Source: Harmothoe impar (lineage: Eukaryota; Annelida; Polychaeta; Phyllodocida; Polynoidae). From it: a DNA stretch of 64,000 bases. Where the stretch lies: positions 4,826,703 through 4,890,702 of the forward strand of contig OX381705.1 in assembly GCA_947462335.1 (NCBI GenBank), given 5' to 3'. This document shows, in pieces, positions 12,601 to 20,034 of this stretch. A program made the translations under genes and the position numbers. A model generated the notes under the pieces. The model did not search any database. It saw only the letters and a list, made by a program, of their open reading frames with translations, and was not told where the DNA came from. The number at the start of each line of letters is the position of its first letter. Positions within the stretch are counted from its first letter, which is position 1.

Positions 12601-13545
12601 ATATATATTCCTCAAGTTTAAAAAAAAATAGTAAAAATCTCCATAAATGAAAAGCAGTTGGTTCACTGAAATCCCACCACAGAGCTACATGTTCCACACT
12701 TCCAGTAAGGATTCTGCTCACCCTACCGATAATCTGAGACGGACATCCCCCCTCCCACCCCCTGAAAATAATATCTAAATGGATGTGGACAAATCACAAT
12801 GGTAGGAACTACACCCCCGTGGTAGCTGTAGAAGCCTGCCCCTGGTGCTGTCTGTGCAGGGTGGTGCTCCCTGGTGGTACAACCCTACACTACACCAGTC
12901 GAAGACGAGATGGGCAGGAGTAGCCTGCGCGCAGGGACACAAATATACTCAAAGGGTCACTGGGTCACAATGGCGGGTCGCGCAGCGACCCGCCATTGCG
13001 ACCTAGTTCATCCTCCCGTTGGGGGGGGGGGGGGGGGGGGGGGGGGAGGGGGGAGGGGGGAGGAGCGGGCGGGGCTACTGAGGCGCCTGGTTGTAGCCCC
13101 ATACCGGCACTATGGAAGGCCGGTGCGACATTGTGCCTTTTTTTTTTCTTTTTTTTTCTTCAAATTTTATCTTTACCAGCCCCTTCGGGGCCAGGATAGT
13201 GGGTACCGTAGGCCTACAATTTATATATAACTATATACAAACTATGCTAGTACATTAGCCTTGGTGCCCAAGACGAGAGGGAAGGTGGGGGGGGGGGGGT
13301 GTAAAAAAACACCTAGGCCTATTCTCAGTAAAAAAAGACTTTGACTTTGTAGGACTACCCCCTCTGCTGTAAACACTTTAATACCACTGCCTTAATGAGA
13401 AAAGTAATTCCAAACTGTCACTCTAGCTGTAGGCTAGGCCCCATGGCAAGGTTATAATTTGGTGCTGAGCAGTTCAAAGAGGGGCATTTTTTTAAGGGGG
13501 GGGGGGGGGAAGGGTTGACCCCTGGACGGCGGGAGGGGGGGGGAT
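12600..13545. other. Low-complexity, repeat-derived intergenic DNA
   Basis: No gene is seen. It contains a long G run at 13,021-13,071 (potentially quadruplex-forming), T runs at 13,139-13,160, further G tracts at 13,287-13,300 and 13,497-13,510, and a LINE-tail-like segment at 13,150-13,195. The open frame across the poly-G, rich in Gly, is an artefact. Confidence 0.7.
13150..13200 (-). mobile_element. LINE 3'-tail-like fragment
   Basis: On the minus strand the sequence reads a GC hairpin (ggccccgaaggggctgg), then taaagataaaattt and an A-rich tail. A similar hairpin plus simple-repeat tail recurs at 13,553-13,610, so both look like 3' ends of related non-LTR retrotransposons. Confidence 0.45.
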
Positions 13546-13552
13546 CAGTTCA

Positions 13553-13660
13553 GTTACCAATTCAATTCAATTCAATTTTATTCACACACAACCCCTTTCG
13601 GGGCAAAGGAGAACCGCTAGCCGGTAGCTATGTTACAAAATATAAAAAAACCCAGACATC
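13553..13660 (-). mobile_element. LINE 3' end with (TTGAA)n tail
   Basis: On the minus strand a small hairpin (gccccgaaaggggtt) is followed by gtgtgtgaataaaattgaa and tandem ttgaa repeats. This is typical of 3' untranslated ends of non-LTR retrotransposons. The body is missing. Confidence 0.5.
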
Positions 13661-13970
13661 TGAAAATGGGGGGGGGGGGGGCGGGTCAAAGCCTCCAGTC
13701 CCTCCATGGATCCGCCCATCTCCTCCCACACATCTTTGGCTAACAGTATTGTATGTATTCTGCGACTCAATAGGCCTATATGATGTACAGTGGCGTCACC
13801 TTAGTCCGGGCGACGATAGTCCGGGTACTACACCATCCGGGCAGAGCTGCCTCTGCACAGAACTTATCATTTGATTAGGCCTATAGATCCCATATGAAAG
13901 CAAAGCTTGGTTTAGAGCCTATAGGCCTATCCTTATGGGATCGGGAGATCAATAACCTACACACAGGTAG

Positions 13971-14243
13971 GCCTATCAATGCATCAAGAAAAGGTGACTT
14001 TTCAGAAAGGTTGTTGATAAAGTTTTTGATCAATCTTGTCACCGTGACCTACACATTCATGATATGATCTCAGAATCCTACATTCTAATGTACACTGTTT
14101 GAAAGAGAATTGTTCTGTGAGTCTCCTGATATGAGACATTTGCAAACTTAATCATTACAAACAATGCTGTGAGGCTTCTGCTAAAACCAACGTGAACACA
14201 ACTTTATTTTGAAAAAGTCACCCTTTCTTGCTGCAGTGGTCTA
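13971..14243. mobile_element. MITE-like element, family shared with 47,662-47,934
   Basis: The inverted ends are gcatcaagaaaaggtgactt on the left and gtcaccctttcttgctgc on the right. The interior (cctacattctaatgtaca, ctgatatgagac) matches the reverse complement of the interior of the element near 47.8 kb. It is about 270 bp with no coding capacity. Confidence 0.65.
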
Positions 14244-14309
14244 AAAACATAGGAACGTCAAAGCTATAGGGCCTACACATAGGCATACAATCTCACTTTT
14301 TGGAGTTCT

Positions 14310-14625
14310 CACCAAAATACTTTGCAAGATTGGTGCTGAGCAGTTCAATAATGCCTTAAAATTGACATTTTTTATGAGTAGGCGAGTGTGTTGATTAAAA
14401 CTTAATTCTTCATCGACTGTAACCCCAAGGTACTTATAGGCCTAGGAGATTACTGTTTTCAAAATTTGGTTATTTAATTTAATCTTGGGTTTTGGCAATT
14501 TTTTCAGGGTTTTCGAGGTGGCAAATGTCATTATTTTTGTCTTACTTTCATTCGCAGTTAATTTATTTCTGGTGGACCAATCATAAAAGGAGGCCAGAGC
14601 CTCTACATGGGTACAATTTTGAATT
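14310..14625 (-). pseudogene. Degenerate non-LTR retrotransposon reverse-transcriptase fragment
   Basis: Read on the minus strand, the sequence translates to pieces typical of the segment after the YADD box of LINE reverse transcriptases: a Trp-containing NKLTANESKTKIMTF stretch (about 14,520-14,575), then after one TAG stop AYKYLGVTVDEELSFNQH (about 14,385-14,440). The N-x-x-KTK and KYLGV...D..L.F..H signatures are characteristic of the family. The in-frame stop and the missing upstream and downstream parts show a dead remnant. The clade cannot be assigned from this much. Confidence 0.8.
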
Positions 14626-14747
14626 TTGAATTTTAAGGAATACCCATGTCATGTCACTAAAAATTTTCTTCATGTCACTAAGTCCCATGTCGATTTACCA
14701 TGTTGCCATGTTAAATTGAGGCATCTACCACCATTATAAATGTACAG

Positions 14748-15485
14748 TTATGAGCCTGGTGACCCAAGTGATGGCTGTGCGAGCCCATACGAGGGCCTGG
14801 TCACCCCAGAGAGAGGTGTGTGAGCCCATACAATAGCCTGGTGACCCCAGTGAGGGGTGTGCGAGCACATACGAGGGCCTGGTGACCCCAGTGAGGGATG
14901 TGCGAGTCCATATAAGGGCCTGGTGACCCCAGAAAAGGGTGTGCAAGCCCATACAAGAGCCTGGTGACCCCAGACAGGGGTGTGCAAGCCCATAGGAGGA
15001 CCTGGTGACCCCAGAAAAGGGTGTGCAAGCCCATACATGAGCCTGGTGACCCCAGTGAGGGATTTGCGAGCCCATATGAGGGCCTGGTGACCCCAGAGAG
15101 GTATGTGCGAGCCCATACGAGGACCTGGTCACCCCAGACAGGGGTGTGCGGGCCCATACGAGAGCCTGGTAACTCCAGACAGGGTTGTGCGGGCCCATAC
15201 GAGGGCCTGGTGACCCCAGAGAGGGGTGTGCGGGCCCATATGAGGGCTAGGTGACGCCAGTGAGGGGTGTGCGGGCCCATATGAGGGCCAAGTGACCCCA
15301 GAGAGGGATGTGCGAGCTCATACGAGGCCCTGGTAACCCCAGAGAGAGGTGTGCGAGCCCATAATCCTTACCTGGTGACCCCAGAGAGGGGTGTGCGGGC
15401 CCATACGAGGACCTGGTGACCCCAGAGAGGGGTGTGCGGGCCTATACCAGGGCCTGATGACCCCAGCAAGGGCTGTACAAGCCCA
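14748..15485. repeat. 41-bp minisatellite, left outer arm of fold-back
   Basis: About 18 copies of a 41-bp unit, gggcctggtgaccccagaga followed by ggtgtgcgagcccatacga with variation. Since 41 is not a multiple of three, all three frames of each strand cycle through the repeat, which explains the long overlapping open frames. The block is inverted at 16,610-17,625. Confidence 0.95.
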
Positions 15486-15660
15486 GCCGAGCGGTGAGGT
15501 ACTTGATGTACATCTGGACGATAAACAAATCAATCAATCACACCAGGGAGATGTGTACGACCCCAGATGGAGAACTGGAGACCCCAGGGCAACGAGGGGT
15601 GTCTGAACCCAGACATGGTAAAGGGATGGTTGAATCAGTCCATACATCCACTGAGGGTAG
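15486..15660. repeat. Unique spacer of the left fold-back arm
   Basis: A non-tandem ~175-bp stretch carrying ccgagcggtgaggtacttga at 15,487 and aaatcaatcaatcac near 15,527. Its reverse complement lies at about 16,425-16,609, which fixes the two arms as inverted copies. Confidence 0.85.
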
Positions 15661-16000
15661 TGCGAGGTCTAACAAGGGGTTAGATAGCTAAGAATTGAGT
15701 AAGCGAGGCCAAACCATGGGTCAGATAGCTAAGAATTGGGCAAGTAAGGCCAAACGAGGGGTCAGGTAGCTAAAGATGGGGTGGGTGAGGCCAAACGAAA
15801 GGTCAGATAGCTAAATATGGAGTGGGAGAGGGCAAACGAAGGTTCAGGTAGCTAAAACTGGGGTAAGCGAGGCCAAACGAGAGGTCAGATAGCTAGAAAT
15901 GGGGTTGAAGTGGCCAAACAAAAGGTCAGATAGCTAAATATGGAGTGGGAAAGGCCAAATGAAGGGTCAGGTGGCTAAAAATGGGGTAAGCGAGGCACTC
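15661..16000. repeat. Second 41-bp minisatellite, left inner arm
   Basis: About eight copies of a unit such as ggtcaggtagctaaagatgg plus ggtgggtgaggccaaacgaa; starts at 15,721, 15,762 and 15,803 show a 41-bp period. It aligns to the outer 41-bp unit without gaps at many positions, so the two families probably share an origin. Confidence 0.9.
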
Positions 16001-16049
16001 AATTCTGGACAACGATATAAGAAATTATGCCATGGCATTGTTTGGCCTT

Positions 16050-16410
16050 TCTTACCCACTTCTCAGCTATCTGACCCCTCTTTTGGCCTCACCCAACCCA
16101 TTTTTAGCCTCATTTGGCCTCTTAGCCAATTCTTAGCTATCTGACTCCTCTTTGGGCTTGCCCACCCTTTTTTTAGCTACCTGACCCCTCGTTTGGCCTA
16201 GGCCACTCCATATTTAGCTATCTGACCTTTCATTTGGCCTCTCCAACCCCATTTTTAGCTATCTGACCTCTCGTTTGGCCTCTCTTACCCGATTCATAGC
16301 TATCTGACCTCTCTTGTTTGGCTTTGCTTACTCAATTCTTAGATATCTGACCTGATAATTGGCCTCGATTACCCAATTCTTAGCTACCTGACCCCTCGTT
16401 TGGCCTCGCA
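16050..16410. repeat. Second 41-bp minisatellite, right inner arm (inverted)
   Basis: Inverted counterpart of 15,661-16,000: tagctatctgacccctc plus gtttggcctcgcttaccc units. The axis of symmetry is near 16,030-16,050, with a ~45-bp non-palindromic loop (cattctggacaacgatat area). Confidence 0.9.
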
Positions 16411-16609
16411 CTACCCCAATGGATGTATGGGCTGATTGAATCACCCCTTCACCATGTCTGGGTTCAGACACCCCTCGTTGCCCCTGATATGGGCTCACAC
16501 AGCCCTCCCTCGGGTCTCCAGTTCTCCATCTGAGCACGTACACTCCTCCCTGGGGTGATTGATTGATTTGTTTAACGTCCAGATGTACATCAAGTACCTC
16601 ACCGCTCGG

Positions 16610-17625
16610 ATGGGCTTGTACTGCCCTCGCTGGGGTCACCAGGCCTTTGTATAGGCTCGTACAGCCCTTGCTTGGGTCAACAGGCCCTCTTATAGGCTCG
16701 CACACCCCTCTCTCGGGTCACCAGGCCCTCCCATGAACTCATGCTGCAATTGATTGAGTCACCAGGCCCTCGTATGGGCTCACACACCCCTCTCTGGGGT
16801 CATTTGTCCCTCGTATGGGCTCGCAAATCCCTCACTGGGGTCACCAGGCCCTCGTATGGGCTTGCACACCCCTCTCTGGGGTCATCAGTCCCTCATATGG
16901 GCTGGCAAATCCCTCACTGGGGTCACCAGGCTCTCGTATGGGCGTGCACACCCTTTTCTGGGGTGACCAGGTCCTCGCATGGGCTTGCACACCCCTCTCT
17001 GGGGTCACCAGGCTCTCGTATGGGCTTGCACACCCCTTACTGGGGTCACCTGGCCCTCGTATGTGCTCGCACACCCCTCTCTGGGGTCATCAATCCCTCG
17101 TATGGGCTCGCAAATCCCTCACTGGGGTCACCAGGCTCTCATATGGGCTTGCACACCCTTTTCTGGGGTCACCAGGTCCTCGTATGGGCTCGCACACCCC
17201 TCTCTGGGGTCATCAGTCCCTCTTATGGGCTCGCAAATCCCTCACTGAGGTCACCAGGCCCTCGTATGGGTTTGCACACCCCTCTCTGGGGTCATCAGTC
17301 CCTCGTATGGGCTCGCAAATCCCTCACTCGGGTCACCAGGCTCTCATATGGGCTTGCACACCCCTCTCTGGGGTCATCAGTCCCTCGTATGGGCTCGCAA
17401 ATCCCTCACTCGGGTCACCAGGCTCTCATATGGGCTTGCACACCCTTTTCTGGGGTCACCAGGTCCTCGTATGGGCTCGCACACCCCTCACTGGGGTCAC
17501 CTGGCCCTCATATGGGCTTGCACACCCCTCTCTGGGGTCATCAATCCCTCGTATGGGCTCGCAAATCCCTCACTTGGGTCACCAGGCTCTGGTATTGGTT
17601 TGCACACCCCTCTCTAGGGTCACAT
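16610..17625. repeat. 41-bp minisatellite, right outer arm (inverted)
   Basis: About 25 copies of the outer 41-bp unit in the opposite orientation (gggctcgcacacccctctct, ggggtcaccaggccctcgtat). It is longer than the left arm, so the copies have expanded independently. Open frames of up to 302 codons here are pure repeat translations. Confidence 0.95.
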
Positions 17626-18140
17626 TTATTTTCTCATAACAAAGCATAGATACCATCCATGAAAATATTTGATATTGTGCTAGTATCATTAATAGCATAG
17701 TGGGATAGCATAACATATTTTGACTTACGAAGGTCATGGGCTAAAAGTCACGGGGCAGAAGGGTTTTTGGGGCGGGGCAAAAGGGACCCTGGAAATTTCT
17801 TAATTTTGAATTATTATCTTTTTTCATTATTTTGTTGCTCCGATCTTTTAACTATGTTATTACTCAGTTCTTTAGGTATTTCTTTGTTGTCATGCATGAC
17901 CATTATCTAATATTTTTCAATTTTAATTGATTTTTATGACTGTTGAATATCATGCATTTCAATAAAATTAGGCCTACCCCCGAATTCAGGAAAAATTCCC
18001 CAAAACCCCCAAAATACCCCCCAAAAGTAAAAATTGGCTCTGTAGTATTATAAGAAATTCATCTCGCAAATCCTCTTCCGTGTGAACTCTCAGATATTTT
18101 TCTTTTTCCGCGAGATTTAAATACTAAATAATAACTATTT
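17626..18140. other. AT-rich intergenic stretch
   Basis: No gene, RNA or clear repeat is seen, apart from a few C and A runs near 17,980-18,030. Confidence 0.6.
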
Positions 18141-18145
18141 TTCTA

Positions 18146-18468
18146 AGGGAGTGTTCATTTATTATTTACAGGGGGGGTGGTGGGTTTGGGGGGGGGCGTA
18201 AAAATTTCCGACCATTCTGAGGGGGGGGGGCGTAAAAAATTCTGACCCCTCTTGAGGGGGGGGGCGTAAAAATTTAAGCCCCTTTTTAGCCAAAAAGCCC
18301 GCGCGTTACTATAGTTCAAAGGGGGGAGGGGGCGAAAAATTTTCGGCCCCTTTGGCGAGGGGGGCGCGAAACGTTACATGCGCTCTTGAAGGGGGGGCGT
18401 AAAAAATGTTCGGCCCTCCGCGCGAAATCTCACCACCCCCCCCTGTAATTCATAAATGAACACTCCCT
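18146..18468. mobile_element. MITE-like element with AGGGAGTGTTCATTTAT ends
   Basis: The left end agggagtgttcatttat is mirrored by ataaatgaacactccct at the right. The interior is G-rich on one side and C-rich on the other (ggggggg, gcgtaaaaat repeats), so the whole 323 bp can fold back. No coding sequence. Confidence 0.75.
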
Positions 18469-18469
18469 A

Positions 18470-18801
18470 AGGGAGTGATCATTTTTTAACAACGGCGGGG
18501 GGGTGGTGGGTTTCCGCGCGGAGCGCGCGAAATTTTTTACCCCCCCCCCCCCGGTCAAGGGGTCAACTTGTTTTACCCCCCCCCCCTTAGGGTCGAAAAT
18601 CGGCTCGCGGGCGGGCCCCTTTGAAGCATAGTAACGCGCGGGCTTTTTGGCTCAAAACTGGTTAAATTTTTTTGGCCCCCCCCCCCAAGAGGGGTCCACA
18701 TTTTTTTGCCCTCCCCCCTGGTCAAGAGGTCCAAATTTTTTGCCCCCCCCCCCCCAACCCCCACCCCCCCCCCCCCTGTTGATAATAAATGATCACTCCC
18801 T
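18470..18801. mobile_element. Second MITE-like element, back to back with the first
   Basis: Its ends agggagtgatcattt and aaatgatcactccct differ from the previous element mainly by GATCATT versus GTTCATT. The G-rich then C-rich interior is alike. The two elements are separated by a single base or share a target-site base, so one probably inserted at the edge of the other. Confidence 0.72.
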
Positions 18802-19630
18802 AAACACTTTTGTCTGCAACGGCCTTCCATAGGCTTGCCAAAAGCGCGGGCATCTCTGAGGAAACAATATGGCGGCCAGTCACGTGGCCTTACCCAGTGT
18901 GACTGACCTGGCACGGACTTCATTACATAATATGATATAAGCGTGCGGTAGTCTCCTGCCGAACGGGTCTTGCTACACCAGTCACGCTCAGTGCTGCCAC
19001 CTACCGCCTTGGGCAGCACTGAGCCAAAGAGCAAAGAATACTAAAGAGTCTGCTCTAGCTGGTTTCTCAGAGGTTTGCTCCTTTGATGTCAAAATGCCCA
19101 AAAAGGATAACACTATTGCATTGTAGCTCTAAAGTGGACTAACTTTAATTGTTTGGTACATGTCAAGTACTTGTGTAGGTAATACCGGGAAACTCGAATT
19201 AAATTTACTCCAAATATTTTTTATCTGCCTCTATATTTATACCACAGCGGGCACAGAGAACAAAGCATTTCACACCTCTAGTATACTGCATACAGCTAGT
19301 GGTATAAATAAGTTATAGGCCTTGTACCAAGCTGTAGGGGTATAAGCCTCCCTTCACTGTGTTTCGCGTACAGCATGGTACTCGTCCTATAGCTACATAT
19401 ACATACAAGGGGTTTTGTCTGTATAGTACTTTACTAAAATCGCAATTTTCAGACCTCTGGTGCAGGTTATAGGGCTATCCTAATGTCGGGGTGCAGGTTG
19501 TACGCGAGTTATGTGGGTTATATACTCGGGAGTTCCTTTTTGTTTTTGTTGTTTTTTGGAGCGGGGATTGGTGTTAGTCAGAAATAAGCCACTCAACGTA
19601 AACAAAAATTATCAAAAAATTATAAAATAA
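18802..19630. other. Intergenic; MITE fragment near 19,430-19,530
   Basis: No gene is recognisable. The piece around 19,430-19,530 (gcaggttatagggctatcct, gcaggttgtacgcgag) resembles the interior of the CCGTAAAACCTC MITE family seen at 12,401. The C-terminal exons expected for the CC2D1 gene were looked for on the minus strand and not found. Confidence 0.5.
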
Positions 19631-19846
19631 CTACCGTAAAACCTCTCTGATAAGCCGACCTCCCAGTTTGAGAGAATTGTATAAGCCGAATTTGGACCCA
19701 TTTAAACATTGTTTAACTATAATGTACATTGTACTTGATGAAAACCCTCCATTATAACCTGACTCCTACTTTGAGACAACGCTATAAGCCGAATTGGGCC
19801 TAAAATCTCAAAAAAAGGTCGGCTTATCAGAGAGGTTTTACGGTAG
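19631..19846. mobile_element. MITE with perfect 30-bp inverted repeats
   Basis: The first 30 bases (ctaccgtaaaacctctctga...) are exactly reversed at 19,817-19,846. TA dinucleotides sit at both edges of the CCGTAAAACC core, as for Tc1/mariner-type target duplication. The interior holds ataagccgaatt blocks repeated twice. A partial copy lies at 22,110-22,185, beside the donor minisatellite. Confidence 0.8.
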
Positions 19847-19893
19847 TTGATTTAAAATATGTAAACATTATTAATACATGAGTGATGTCTGAC

Positions 19894-20034
19894 CTGTGCG
19901 GGCAGGACCCGGTCGAAGTGGTCGATGATGAGCCACTTCTCCTTCACCTCCTCCACCTGCTTCCCCAGGAAGGGTTCCCGCACCCGTAACCGGACCTCTA
20001 GTTTACCTCCTACCGCTTTACGGCCGTCCATCAA
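19894..20034 (-). CDS. CC2D1: CC2D1 exon h: end of the C2 region
   Basis: 47 codons, LMDGRKAVGGKLEVRLRVRE to KEKWLIIDHFDRVLPAQ. Acceptor tttacag, donor CAG|gtcaga. The LDGR...GG.LEV..RIREP and W..ID blocks are diagnostic of the family. Its first ~49 bases are the part amplified in the neighbouring intron. More coding exons are expected downstream, since family members continue for more than 100 residues. Confidence 0.95.

Noticed and set aside
12874..13230. Open frame with a Gly run
   Set aside because: It runs through the poly-G tract; no conserved motif.
14734..17649. Open frames of up to 302 codons (Gly/His/Leu-rich repeats)
   Set aside because: A 41-bp period makes every frame cycle through the same repeat; open length reflects lack of stops in the unit only.
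18573..19034. Minus-strand frame of 153 codons considered as C-terminal CC2D1 exon
   Set aside because: It crosses the G/C-rich MITE and shows none of the coiled-coil pattern expected for the CC2D1 C-terminus.
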